A stretch of 40,083 nucleotides of DNA, from NCBI GenBank assembly GCA_002328075.1, contig DCVT01000013.1, positions 43,275-83,357 of the forward strand, written 5' to 3'. The stretch comes from Anaerolineales bacterium UBA2181. Its GTDB lineage: Bacteria > Chloroflexota > Anaerolineae > Promineifilales > UBA4811. The notes under the pieces were generated by a model. That model was not told the DNA's origin. It saw only the letters and a program-made list of their open reading frames with translations, and searched no databases. Below, piece by piece: positions 1 to 8,067 of this stretch; within the stretch, counting starts at the first letter, position 1; every line of letters starts with the position of its first letter. Position numbers and translations under genes: made by a program.

Positions 1-87
1 CGGTTCGTGCACCCGCGCCGCTTGGAGTTTCTCCGCCTGCGGTGGCGGTTCATACACCCGCGCCGCTTGGGGTTTCTCCGCCTCGGC
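1..87 (-). repeat. 45-bp in-frame tandem repeat in the kinase linker
   Basis: Two adjacent near-identical 45-bp units (starting at 1 and 46) encode a 15-residue motif, AEKxQAARVxEPPPQ, in the juxtamembrane-type linker of the kinase. The array touches the window edge, so there may be more copies outside. Confidence 0.8.
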
Positions 88-957
88 TTCCGGCCGCCGT
101 ATGTCGAACGGTTGATAGTAATCGGTGGGATCCATTTGCGGCGGCTGTGACTTCTCCGCGCCCACCACGTTGACCGCCGCCGACCCCAGCGCCGCGGCGC
201 TGGCGTATCGCATACTCGGGTCTTTGGCCATCGCCTTGGCGATCACCGCGTCCGCCTTGACCGACAGCCGCGGGTTGAACACCCGAGCCGAAGGAATTGG
301 GTCGTAGGCATGCTTGAAGAGCAGCGACGCCGGCGTGTCCGCGTCAAAAGGCACCTGGCCCGTCAGCATCTCAAACAGCACCACGCCCATCTGGTAGACG
401 TCCGTCCGGGCGTCCACCGGAAGCCCGTGAGCCTGTTCCGGCGAAAAGTAACGCGGCGTGCCGATGGCGGTGACCGTATGGCTCGATTCGATCAGCCGGG
501 CCACACCAAAGTCCGCCAGGTACGCCAGCCCCTGGCCGTCAAACAGGATGTTGGGCGGTTTGAGATCCCGGTGAATCACCCCGCTACTGTGCGCACTTTC
601 CAGCGCCGCGCAGATCCGTTGCAGAATGGCCACCGCCTCCGCTGGCAGCAGAGGCCCCGTCTCCAACCGGTCGCGCAGCGTTCCGCCGGTCATCAGCCGC
701 ATCACCAGATAGGGAGAGGCGTGATCCTCGCCATAGTCGTGCACCGGGACGATCGCCGGGTGCTCCAGCCGGCCCAGGATGCGGGCCTCGCGGTCGAAAC
801 GCTCGCGAAAGGCCGGGTCCTGTAATAGAGCGGCCGGCAGCACCTTGACCGCCACCTGGCGGTCAAACCGCGGGTCGCTGGCCAGGTAGACCGTCCCCAT
901 CCCCCCACGCCCTATCTCACGAATCACCTCGTAGCGGCCGTAATGCGTCGGTTTCAT
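1..957 (-). CDS. Ser/Thr protein kinase (PknB-like), N-terminal 319 residues
   Basis: The reading frame starts at the ATG complementary to 955-957 and stays open to the window edge, so the C-terminus is missing. A complete Hanks-type kinase domain can be read: glycine loop GRGGMG at residues 16-21, catalytic lysine K38 in AVKVL, the HRDLKPPN catalytic loop at 129-136, DFG at 149-151, and the activation segment running to GTPRYFSPEQ. It should phosphorylate Ser/Thr on partner proteins from the cytosolic side. After about residue 270 the sequence becomes a Pro/Glu-rich linker with a 15-residue duplication, as in bacterial kinases that continue into a transmembrane or sensor part. The start is preceded by a GAGGGAG ribosome site and an upstream promoter. 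The identity of the sensor part is unknown. Confidence 0.95.
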   Translation of the reverse strand, partial: MKPTHYGRYEVIREIGRGGMGTVYLASDPRFDRQVAVKVLPAALLQDPAFRERFDREARILGRLEHPAIVPVHDYGEDHASPYLVMRLMTGGTLRDRLETGPLLPAEAVAILQRICAALESAHSSGVIHRDLKPPNILFDGQGLAYLADFGVARLIESSHTVTAIGTPRYFSPEQAHGLPVDARTDVYQMGVVLFEMLTGQVPFDADTPASLLFKHAYDPIPSARVFNPRLSVKADAVIAKAMAKDPSMRYASAAALGSAAVNVVGAEKSQPPQMDPTDYYQPFDIRRPEAEAEKPQAARVYEPPPQAEKLQAARVHEP

Positions 958-985
958 GCGCTGGCTCCCTCTGCTGTTCTAGTGG

Positions 986-1015
986 ATTCTACCACCAGGA
1001 TGGGTTTTCGCGCAA
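986..1015 (-). promoter_or_regulatory. Promoter of the kinase gene
   Basis: On the minus strand there is a -35 TTGCGC (1010-1015), an 18-bp spacer and a -10 TAGAAT (986-991) with an extended -10 TGG. The predicted start lies about 20 bases upstream of the kinase ATG. Confidence 0.6.
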
Positions 1016-1596
1016 CCGGCACAACCTTTCCAATTCCGTGTTGCGTGAGGCGGTGGGCCATCTGGTTCACCGGCCGCCGGTACGTTGGCGCTTCCCGTCT
1101 TTTGCCAGGCCCAGATTGTCAGGTCAAACCGTGTTTCGGGCCCGCGCCGAGATGATCTTTTCCGCACAGACCGTGGCCCCGCCCGCCCTGCCGGCCGGAC
1201 GCTGGCAGCGGAACCAATCGCAGTTCCCATCCACCGACTCGCTCGGGTCGATGATCGCCCTGCTGGCTACCCCGATTCAGACCCGATGGTCTGATTCTCG
1301 GTGGCAACCGCCCCCCTTTTTTTGCGTCCTGCCAAACTTCTGGCCGCCAAAGTTTGGCAGCGGTCCCGCAGCGCTTGACCGAAAATGCCCGAATCCGCCA
1401 AAACGACCCACGTCCTGCCTCCGGGCAATCACGCCCGGTCGGTTTGTCAGCTGGCCCTCCCCTGGCCCGATGCAGCTACGGCTGGTAGGGGCGGTAGCCC
1501 TCGCCGCGATAAACCGATAAACGTGCCGGGCTGCCGCCGCCGGTCCGGCGACAGCACCCTGCATGCATGGTTAACCGGCGAGCTCTGCCAGGCGGA
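1016..1596. other. Intergenic region between kinase and beta-helix protein genes
   Basis: About 580 bases without a recognisable gene on either strand. The open frames here have no ribosome sites and no familiar protein motifs. It holds a perfect inverted repeat at 1330-1359 and an adjacent run of T upstream of that repeat. Nothing else could be assigned. Confidence 0.6.
1330..1359. repeat. Perfect 10-bp inverted repeat with 10-bp spacer
   Basis: TGCCAAACTT (1330-1339) is the exact reverse complement of 1350-1359, with a 10-base spacer. Read from the minus strand the hairpin is followed by A residues, and from the plus strand by GC-rich sequence, so it is not a standard terminator. It could be an operator or a remnant mobile-element end. 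Confidence 0.6.
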
Positions 1597-3846
1597 TCAC
1601 AGGCCGCCTCTTGCCACCACCAGCAAGAACACCCGAAAAGTGACAAACCGGGCGGTGATGGCGATGCTGCCGGTCACGGTCATAGTCAGCGGGTTGACGC
1701 TGCTCAATTGATCGCCGCTCCAACCGGCAAATGCCCAGCCTGGTGCAACCGTCGCTGTCAGCACCACCTGCTGCCGGTAGGTGTAGGTCGCCTGGTCCGG
1801 CTGCCGCGAGACCGTCCCAGCACCCTCGATCGTCACCGATAGGGTGTAGGCTTGCTCGCCAAACGTAGCGGTGAGCGCCGTGTCGCCGGCGATGGTGATG
1901 ACCAGCCGGTTCAGGCTGCTCACCTGATCACCGCTCCGACCGACAAAAGCCCAACCCGCGTTGGCCGTCGCAGTCAGCGTGACCACGTCGCCATAGTGGT
2001 AGGTGGCTTGCTGCGGAATCACCTCCACATCGCCGCCCTCCACCGGGACCCGGTTCACGTTCAGCGTGTATTCGGCGGCCGCAAACGTGGCGGTCGCGAC
2101 CGTGTTGCCGGCAACGGTATAGGCCCCCTGGCTATCGGTCCCCCTCAGCGCACCGCTCCAAACCACAAAGGACCAGCCCACGCTAGACGTCGCGGTCAGG
2201 GTCACCACCTCTCCATAGTGGTAGGTCGGCTGCTCAGGCGCGACCTGCACCGACCCACCCGCCTCCGGCGGCCGGTTGACCGTAAGCGTGTACTCGTCCC
2301 GGCTGAACGTGGCAGTGATCGCCGCATCGCCAGTGACGGTGATGACCAGCGGGTTGCCGCCGCTGGTCACGTCGCCACTCCAGGCGGCAAACGTCCAGCC
2401 ACTCTCAGCTGTGGCTGTCAGCACCACCTGGTCAAAGTAGGTGTAGACTGGCTGATCCGGCCACAGGCTGATTTCACCCGCACCCACCCGGTACACCGTC
2501 AGGGCGTACGCCTGATGTTCGTAGCCACCCGTGTCCACATGCAGGCCAATCACCCGTGGGTTCCCGTCCAGGTCAGCCGCCACGGTACCCGCGGTATTGT
2601 CCCCCGCGTCAATCGCCGGAGACCCGTACCGCAGCCGATAGTTTCCCGCCGTTGTCGGCGCCAGCGATGCGTCCACCGGCCCCACAAACAGCGGGTCCGC
2701 GTCCACGTTACCCACCCCACTATGCCCCCCCTGCACAATGTTGTAGCTCACCGCCTCTCCGCTCCAGCCGGTCTGCGTCCCGCCGTTCCGCCACACGATG
2801 CTGTTCACCAATGTCATCCCGACGCCGCATAGGCCCCCGTCATACCGCGCCCTGTTCCCGCTCACCGTCGCCCCCTTTAGCGTCACGCTCCCGGTATTCC
2901 CGTACACCCCTCCCCCATACCCAGCCGCATAGTTGCCGCTCAACAGCGCGTTCTCCAGCGTCGGGCTCCCGCTCTGATTGTACATCCCCCCGCCAGACGT
3001 CCAGTCGCTCGTCGTTCGGTTCCCGCGCAGCATCACGTCCTGCAGCGTCGGACTCCCGTTCTCCGTGTACATCCCAACCCCATCCCCCGTCGCTCCGTTG
3101 TTCGCCATCACCACGTCCATCAGCGTCACATCCCCGCCGTGGTTGTACACCCCACCTCCGCTCACCGCCAGGTTCCCCCGGATCAATACGTTCCCCAGCG
3201 CCGGCTCCCCGCTATAGCTGTACAGCCCACCGCCCCGGTTGTGCGGATCCGTGCTCCCGTCCGCCTTGCCCGCCGTGATCACAAACCCATCCAGCACCGC
3301 CGTTCCCGTAACACCGCTGCTCACCACCACGTGGTACGCATTCTCCCCCACGATGCCGCCAGTGTCCGTTACCACCCCGCCCGGGTCCGTCACGTCGTCC
3401 CGCCCCAGGTCTCCGCTCAGCACCGTCAGGTTCGCCTCCCAGTCCCGCTCCTCCAGCACCGTCTCCCCACCCGCAAACCCGCCGTACGCACCCACCCCGC
3501 TCCGCAGCAGAAAGGTAGCGGTCCGGTCAGGCGCGCCGGTTGGCACATAGACCCCCTGCGCCACCCAGATCTCGTCGCCGTACGCCGCCGCGTCCAGCGC
3601 GTCTTGCTGCGTCGCAAAGGCATTCGCCCAAGACGAACCATCGTTGGCCCCACTTGCAGCGTGGTCCACGTAGATGACCGCAATGTCATCCACCGTCACC
3701 TCGACATCGGCGGAGAGCCAGGCCAGCGCCAGCTGCAAACCAGCAGCCAGCCAGGCCAGTGCCAACAAGGCCATAGCGGTGAGGCGGATCGCCCGTCGTG
3801 CGCGTCGCGCTTGGTTGCCTGTACCGGGTTGCCAACAAGGCTTCAT
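1597..3846 (-). CDS. Secreted choice-of-anchor Q-type protein with four InlB-like repeats
   Basis: 749 residues from the ATG complementary to 3844-3846, chosen because AGAGGAG sits six bases upstream and an Arg-rich signal peptide follows directly. After the signal, residues about 70-430 are a parallel beta-helix-like region opening with IYVDHAASGANDGSSWANAF and GVGAYGGFAGGE, the pattern of the choice-of-anchor Q family, with repeating SGGGxYN-type turns. About residues 437-735 are four copies of a roughly 75-residue divergent InlB B-repeat (YTLTVxxxxxGxV ... YxYGxVVTLTATAxxGWxFxxWSGD ... TATF). The tail ends FRVFLLVVARGGL, a weak version of the YLP tail of the NHL proteins. It is probably a surface-exposed adhesin or matrix protein. 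Its ligand is unknown. Confidence 0.88.
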   Translation of the reverse strand: MKPCWQPGTGNQARRARRAIRLTAMALLALAWLAAGLQLALAWLSADVEVTVDDIAVIYVDHAASGANDGSSWANAFATQQDALDAAAYGDEIWVAQGVYVPTGAPDRTATFLLRSGVGAYGGFAGGETVLEERDWEANLTVLSGDLGRDDVTDPGGVVTDTGGIVGENAYHVVVSSGVTGTAVLDGFVITAGKADGSTDPHNRGGGLYSYSGEPALGNVLIRGNLAVSGGGVYNHGGDVTLMDVVMANNGATGDGVGMYTENGSPTLQDVMLRGNRTTSDWTSGGGMYNQSGSPTLENALLSGNYAAGYGGGVYGNTGSVTLKGATVSGNRARYDGGLCGVGMTLVNSIVWRNGGTQTGWSGEAVSYNIVQGGHSGVGNVDADPLFVGPVDASLAPTTAGNYRLRYGSPAIDAGDNTAGTVAADLDGNPRVIGLHVDTGGYEHQAYALTVYRVGAGEISLWPDQPVYTYFDQVVLTATAESGWTFAAWSGDVTSGGNPLVITVTGDAAITATFSRDEYTLTVNRPPEAGGSVQVAPEQPTYHYGEVVTLTATSSVGWSFVVWSGALRGTDSQGAYTVAGNTVATATFAAAEYTLNVNRVPVEGGDVEVIPQQATYHYGDVVTLTATANAGWAFVGRSGDQVSSLNRLVITIAGDTALTATFGEQAYTLSVTIEGAGTVSRQPDQATYTYRQQVVLTATVAPGWAFAGWSGDQLSSVNPLTMTVTGSIAITARFVTFRVFLLVVARGGL

Positions 3847-4455
3847 GTTTTGCTCCTCTTGACGTGGAACGATATGGTTGATTCCTATAGCGCTCAGGCG
3901 GGTTTTGGGTCTCGCAGCGCAGGTCTCTTGGGGGTGAGCAACGGCTCGAATGGGCCACCCATAACCGCGCGCAGCAGCGCCCGGCGGCCGGGCTACTGGC
4001 TGGTCCCCTCGAAATGCTGGCGGCTGGTGCATACCTTATGTCATCTGCAGGTTTGGCGATTTGGCGATAGGTACGACCGCTGCACGACCGGCATAGTACG
4101 CACCACAATCCAGGGTCTGTCAACCTACAAACCGCCGTTCCCAGAAGGACGGCCTCACCGCGAGAGGCCGTCGGCGCCTGGCCTCGGCACCCAAATCTCC
4201 GGTTTGACACCCGGCCCGCTTGACTGCATACTTGGGCTCGGCCGGGCGTCGCAGGCCGGACCGCCCGAACGAGGTTTTGGGTAGCGTCGTCGAGCTCCGT
4301 CAACCGGAGGGATGCGGTGCCAGATCGGTGCGGTGCACCAGCTCAAGTGGACCGGGACCGCTCGATCCAACCGGAAGGTGGGCAGCGCGTCCCGGATAGC
4401 GATGATGATCCGGTGCAGACCGGAACCGGATCGGACTTACAGCATGAGGTGAGGG
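3847..4455. other. Intergenic region with a 9-bp hairpin
   Basis: About 600 bases between two divergent genes, with no convincing coding content. A perfect 9-bp stem with a 7-base loop (GACGGCCTC and its complement) lies at 4148-4172, without a T tract on either side. No clear promoter for either flanking gene was found. Confidence 0.5.
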
Positions 4456-4980
4456 ATGGCATATTCGGAACTGGTCAGGCTATTCTGGATGTTTATCAAG
4501 ATCAACTTGCTCACCACCTCCGGCCCGGCGTCGGTGGGGTTGCTGTACAAGGAAGCGGTCGGGACCATGCTGACGGAGAGCGAGTTCATCGAGGCGGTGG
4601 GTTTTTCCAGCGTCCTGCCCGGCAGCGACGCGCTCCAACTGGCCATGTTTGTCGGCCATGCGGCCGGCGGCATACCCGGCGCGGTGGCCGCCTTGTTGGG
4701 GTCCATCTTGCCGCCCACGGTGTTGATCCTGGCCGTGATCTCGGTCCTGCAGCGGTTGCGCGGCGAGGCCTGGGTGGGGAACTTTGTCCAGGGCTTGGCG
4801 CCGGCCGTGGCGGTCCTGATGGTGCTGGTGGCATGGAACGTCTTTCGCGGCGAGGGCGGCGGCCGGCTGGGAATCAGCATCGGCATCGCGGCCGCGAGCT
4901 TGATCGCCTACCTGCTCAACTTTCCCTCACCATTGGTCCTGGTGGTTGCCGGCCTGGCCGGGGTGGTGTTGCTCCGATGA
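4456..4980 (+). CDS. Chromate transporter (CHR) family protein, short-chain form
   Basis: 174 residues, the length of a single CHR domain (short-chain subfamily), with about five to six hydrophobic segments. It opens with the typical FIKINLLTTSGPASVGLLYKE region and carries the family motif in the variant form LPGSDALQLAMFVGHAAGG, followed by GAVAALLGSILPP. Family members are inner-membrane chromate/sulphate-type anion exporters. Short-chain members usually occur as a pair of genes, but only one is visible here, so either it acts as a homo-oligomer or its partner is lost. The ATG at 4456 follows GAGGTGAGGG. Its stop overlaps the next gene by four bases (ATGA), implying translational coupling to the stress protein. 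The substrate is not proven. Confidence 0.85.
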   Translation: MAYSELVRLFWMFIKINLLTTSGPASVGLLYKEAVGTMLTESEFIEAVGFSSVLPGSDALQLAMFVGHAAGGIPGAVAALLGSILPPTVLILAVISVLQRLRGEAWVGNFVQGLAPAVAVLMVLVAWNVFRGEGGGRLGISIGIAAASLIAYLLNFPSPLVLVVAGLAGVVLLR

Positions 4981-5831
4981 CCGACCCAGAGCGCACCCTA
5001 CTGCTCTGCACCACCGGCACGCCCGGGGGCCTGCCCGCGCTCACCTATGGGGTCTGGTTGGCGGGTAGGCTGAACCTACCTGTGACGGTGTTGGGCATCG
5101 TGGAGAACGAGGCCAGGACCGCGGCGGTGGAACGGGCGCTGCAGGCTGTGCAGGCTCAATTGGAAGCGGCCGGCATCGTTCACGACGTGAGACTTTGCAC
5201 CGGCGCCGGCTGCCAGGTCATCAGCGCCGAGGCCGCGCCTGGCCACCATCTGGTGGTCATGGGATCGTTGGGAGGTCCCCGCTGGCGCGATTGGCTGCAG
5301 GGCCCGTCGGCGCGCCGGTTGCTGCCTGACCTCAAGGTCCCGCTGCTCTTTGCCCCCCGGGCGCACTGCCAGATGGACCGCATCCTGGTCTGTACCGGCG
5401 CGCTGGAACACGCCACCAGCGCCGAGAGCTGGGCGGTGCAGCTGGCGCGGCGCACTAACGCCGCGTTGACGGTCCTGCACGTTGCGCAGACGGTTTTTTA
5501 TCACTATCCCACCTCCATCGAGATAGAGACGCACGGCCGGGACCTGCTCAAGGCCGACGTCCCTCAGGCCCGGCATCTGCGGGCCCTGATGGAGCACGCC
5601 GAGGCCCTGGGCGTCAAGGCCATGCTCAAAATCCAGCCCGGCACGGTGGTGCACGAGATCATTGCCCAGGCGCGCCGGGGCCAGCACGATCTGGTGGTGA
5701 TGGGTTCGAAGCACAGCTCCCACAGTCTCCGCAGCCGCTCTCTGCCAGACGTCACCGCCGAGGTCATGGAGGCCCTCGACGTGCCGGTGCTCGCGGTCAA
5801 AGCCGACCACGTGTGCACGCTGCCCGATTGA
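4977..5831 (+). CDS. Tandem universal stress protein (two Usp domains)
   Basis: 284 residues starting at the ATG that overlaps the transporter stop. Two UspA-like halves are visible. The first (about 1-140) ends in a degenerate nucleotide loop VVMGSLGGPRWRDWLQG. The second (about 142-280) starts DRILVCTGALEHA and ends with DLVVMGSKHSSHSLRSRS then VTAEVMEALDVPVLAVK, close to the family G-2x-G-9x-G(S/T) ATP loop but with the second glycine replaced, so ATP binding is uncertain. It is a cytosolic stress-response protein, and coupling to an anion transporter suggests a regulatory or protective role for that transporter. A longer in-frame extension upstream to 4317 lacks a ribosome site and protein character and was not used. 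Confidence 0.9.
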   Translation: MTDPERTLLLCTTGTPGGLPALTYGVWLAGRLNLPVTVLGIVENEARTAAVERALQAVQAQLEAAGIVHDVRLCTGAGCQVISAEAAPGHHLVVMGSLGGPRWRDWLQGPSARRLLPDLKVPLLFAPRAHCQMDRILVCTGALEHATSAESWAVQLARRTNAALTVLHVAQTVFYHYPTSIEIETHGRDLLKADVPQARHLRALMEHAEALGVKAMLKIQPGTVVHEIIAQARRGQHDLVVMGSKHSSHSLRSRSLPDVTAEVMEALDVPVLAVKADHVCTLPD

Positions 5832-5844
5832 CGTTCCGGCCGGC

Positions 5845-6055
5845 CCTCGTACCGCCGTCCCCCGTACCGCCGGCATCCCAGCGGGCTCCTGTACCCACTG
5901 CCGGCCGCCGGCCCCGTATCGCTGGCCGCACGCTGCTGCCGGCCCCTGTACCCCCGGCATCCCTGCCCCAGTACCGCCGGCGTCCCCGCCCCAGTACCGC
6001 CGGCCGCACGCTGCTGCCGGCTCCTGCACCGCCCCCCGTACCGCCGGCCGGCCCC
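5845..6055. repeat. GC-rich short-repeat array 1
   Basis: Irregular copies of a 22-base unit close to CCCCGTACCGCCGGCATCCC are interspersed with two exact copies of GGCCGCACGCTGCTGCCGGC (5924-5943 and 6002-6021). It lies between the stress-protein stop and the promoter of the DUF5674 pair. The unit recurs in two other places in the next 2 kb. Confidence 0.8.
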
Positions 6056-6101
6056 TCCCCGGCCAGCCCGCGCCAGGAAGCTGCCAGGATCACCGTTGCT
6101 A

Positions 6102-6130
6102 TTGCGTGGTCTGGCTTGGCCCGGTATACT
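6102..6130 (+). promoter_or_regulatory. Promoter of the DUF5674 gene pair
   Basis: TTGCGT (6102-6107), a 17-bp spacer and TATACT (6125-6130). The predicted transcript would start near 6137, about 95 bases before the DUF5674 start. Confidence 0.7.
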
Positions 6131-6232
6131 AACTCATCATAGGCGGACCGGCCGCGGCCGAACTCCAGAACCACCGGTTTGGACGCGCCGACGCGCCGGG
6201 CGCCGAAAGACGCCGATAAACGCGAGGCGACG

Positions 6233-6568
6233 ATGATTCACCTGATTCGTGAATATGCCACATCGCAACAAATATCCGAGATGCTCCAGGAATTGGACAC
6301 CTACATCAAGTTGGCGGTGGACGTTGAACGCCAGGTTCTGGCGGGCGGCGGTCAGCTGCACGCCGATTGCGAATCTGTTTTGCTGGAGGATGGCAGCGAA
6401 CAAGCCAACGTATGGGGAGCGGATTGGATCCCCGCCACACAACAGGTGACATACGAATCGTTGATCAACATCCGCCCGCGCCACGACAACCGCGCATTGC
6501 AGATACTGGACCCCGAGATCCGAGACCGGGTGGCGCGCATCACACACCGGCTGTTGGGAGGATTATGA
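6233..6568 (+). CDS. DUF5674 family protein
   Basis: 111 residues. The central segment VDVERQVLAGGGQLHADCE followed by LLEDGSEQANVWGA and YESLINIRPRHDNRALQI matches the conserved core of the DUF5674 family as I know it, where Asp, Glu, His and Asn residues in these motifs are nearly invariant. No biochemical function is established for the family. The start at 6233 follows GCGAGGCGACG, and the alternative earlier in-frame start at 6179 has no ribosome site. The gene overlaps the next by four bases (ATGA), so the two are translated together from the promoter at 6102-6130. The family is distributed in bacteria as a small accessory gene. Confidence 0.85.
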   Translation: MIHLIREYATSQQISEMLQELDTYIKLAVDVERQVLAGGGQLHADCESVLLEDGSEQANVWGADWIPATQQVTYESLINIRPRHDNRALQILDPEIRDRVARITHRLLGGL

Positions 6569-6912
6569 AAGATCGCACCGCTCTCAGAGAACGATTCCTG
6601 CGAGACAGCATCCCCATCCGATTGGGCGGTCTAGCAGCGAACCTGAGCAGAGTCCAATCCTTCGCCGGCCACGAAGCCAATCAGCAAGTTGTGGTCGGCT
6701 TGTTGGAGGAGAGCAAGTTCTTCATCGAATGGACGGCCGCAGAGACCGACTTGGAGACTGCGGCCGAGCTGGTGGATCTGCAGGTACAATTGGCATGCTG
6801 GCAAAAGGCCTGGCACCGCATATGGAATGACCGGGCCCGCCGACAGCAGGTTGCCATCGAATCCGGCCGGTGGTCGCAACGGGTGCTAGAGCTATCAGGG
6901 TTGTTGGGTTGA
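6565..6912 (+). CDS. Small helical protein partner of DUF5674 protein
   Basis: 115 residues, starting at an ATG that overlaps the previous stop and has GGAGGAT just upstream. It is predicted mostly alpha-helical, with blocks IRLGGLAANLSRVQSF, LLEESKFFIEWTAA and ETAAELVDLQVQLACWQKAW. It has no signal peptide or membrane segment, so it is probably cytosolic. I do not recognise a named family. The tight coupling to DUF5674 implies that the two products act together or form a complex. Tryptophan-rich helices are notable. A toxin-antitoxin-like role is possible from the architecture but has no direct sequence support. Confidence 0.75.
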   Translation: MKDRTALRERFLRDSIPIRLGGLAANLSRVQSFAGHEANQQVVVGLLEESKFFIEWTAAETDLETAAELVDLQVQLACWQKAWHRIWNDRARRQQVAIESGRWSQRVLELSGLLG

Positions 6913-6970
6913 CCGGCCGGCGGTAGGGGCGAATCATTGTTCGCACCGACCCAACCACACCGCTAGGCTG

Positions 6971-7127
6971 CCCGCCCCCGTACCGCCGGCGTCCCTGCCC
7001 CGTATCGCCGGCATCCCTGCCCCGTATCGCCGGCATCCCTGCCGGCATCCTGCCCCTGTACCGCCCGCATCCCTGCCGGCCGCCCGCCCCGTACCGCCAG
7101 CATCCCTGCCCCTGTACCCCCGGCCGG
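6971..7127. repeat. GC-rich short-repeat array 2 (22-bp tandem units)
   Basis: Three near-perfect head-to-tail copies of a 22-base unit (CCCCGTAYCGCCGGCATCCCTG) are followed by degenerate copies. The array ends one base before the -35 box of the GrpB promoter. It fills the gap between the DUF5674 partner and grpB. Confidence 0.85.
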
Positions 7128-7156
7128 TTGACAATTCCCCACACCTGCTCTATCAT
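7128..7156 (+). promoter_or_regulatory. Promoter of the GrpB-family gene
   Basis: A consensus TTGACA (7128-7133), a 17-bp spacer and TATCAT (7151-7156). The transcript would start near 7163, leaving about 85 bases of leader. Confidence 0.8.
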
Positions 7157-7248
7157 GCTGTTCACCTACACCGCCGACAGGGCCATCCGGCGCCCACCCC
7201 TCCGGCCAGACGCCGGACTGGTGCCCGGGAGTGGAAAGGGAGCATGAC

Positions 7249-8067
7249 ATGGCAGCAGATGAGCCGTTACTCGGCCTGCGCCAGAACGAGGTCCGGCTGG
7301 TACCTTACACGGCCGCCTGGAGCCACCTGTACCGGCAGGAAGAGAAGCGCCTGAAATCCGCACTGGGCCATCTCCCCATGGTGCTGGATATCCGGCACGT
7401 CGGCAGCACCTCCATTCCCGGCATGATCGCCAAGCCCATCATCGACATGGCGATCGCCGTGACCGACTGGGACCAGGCGAGGGACTGCATCGCTCCCATC
7501 CAACGGCTGGGCTACGAGTACCGGGGCGAAGCCGGGATCCCCCGCCGGCACTACTTTCGCCTGGGCGACCCGCGCACCCACCACATCCACGTCGTGGAGA
7601 TCAGCAGCCGGGACTGGCAGAACATGCTCCGGTTCCGCGAACTTCTCATCGCCCAGCCCGAACTCGCGGCCGCTTATGCCAGACTCAAGGTGGAGCTGGC
7701 CCGTCGCTTCCCATTCGACCGCGAGAGCTACCTGGCAGGCAAGGCCCCGTTCATCGAATCGGTCCTCCAGGCCGGCCCCCGTACCGCCGGCCCCAGTACC
7801 GCCGGCATCCCTGCCGGCTCCGGTGCCCCCGGCACCTGTACCGCCGGCCGCACGCTGCTGCCGGCCGGTGGTACCGCCGGCATCCCTGCCGGCCGCCGCC
7901 CGCACCCCGTGTCCCGGGCCCAATCGGACGGCCGGTTTCGCTCCGGCCCGCTCGCCTACCGTCCCAGCAAGGCGCCCAGCTTGGCCAATACCTCGTCCAT
8001 CGTCAGCCCCGGCAACCGCCCGATCAGCTCGGGCGCCCTCTCGCGCCACTCCAGACTCATCACCTGA
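7249..8067 (+). CDS. GrpB family nucleotidyltransferase-like protein with repeat-derived tail
   Basis: 272 residues from the ATG at 7249, preceded by AAAGGGAG. Residues about 10-175 are a complete GrpB/UPF0157 domain, including VRLVPYTAAW, the hallmark HVGSTSIPGMIAKPIIDMAI and the HHIHVVE block. This family has a nucleotidyltransferase-like fold of uncertain activity. The family normally ends around residue 175-180, here at SYLAGKAPFIESVLQAG. From there the frame runs through a GC-rich repeat array (Gly/Ala/Pro-rich residues) and then about 110 bases antisense to the convergent mazF-like gene before a stop. The original stop was probably lost when the repeats expanded or inserted. Whether the extended protein is made is unknown. 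Confidence 0.88.
   Translation: MAADEPLLGLRQNEVRLVPYTAAWSHLYRQEEKRLKSALGHLPMVLDIRHVGSTSIPGMIAKPIIDMAIAVTDWDQARDCIAPIQRLGYEYRGEAGIPRRHYFRLGDPRTHHIHVVEISSRDWQNMLRFRELLIAQPELAAAYARLKVELARRFPFDRESYLAGKAPFIESVLQAGPRTAGPSTAGIPAGSGAPGTCTAGRTLLPAGGTAGIPAGRRPHPVSRAQSDGRFRSGPLAYRPSKAPSLANTSSIVSPGNRPISSGALSRHSRLIT
7776..7900. repeat. GC-rich short-repeat array 3, inside the grpB reading frame
   Basis: Copies of GTACCGCCGGCATCCCTGCC-type units plus a third exact copy of GGCCGCACGCTGCTGCCGGC (7846-7865). The array begins where the GrpB domain ends and is read in frame, adding low-complexity Gly/Ala/Pro/Thr residues. Confidence 0.8.

Noticed and set aside
3139..4284. Long open frame on the plus strand opposite the beta-helix protein
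   Set aside because: High GC content creates long antisense frames. It is rich in Arg/Pro/His with no domain and overlaps a well-supported gene.
4317..4976. Upstream extension of the universal stress protein frame (220 residues)
   Set aside because: It runs over the chromate-transporter gene in another frame, has no ribosome site, and is Arg/Gly/Pro-rich without domains.
5845..7900. CRISPR-like array
   Set aside because: Units are variable, spacing is irregular, units also abut head to tail without spacers, and no cas genes are near.
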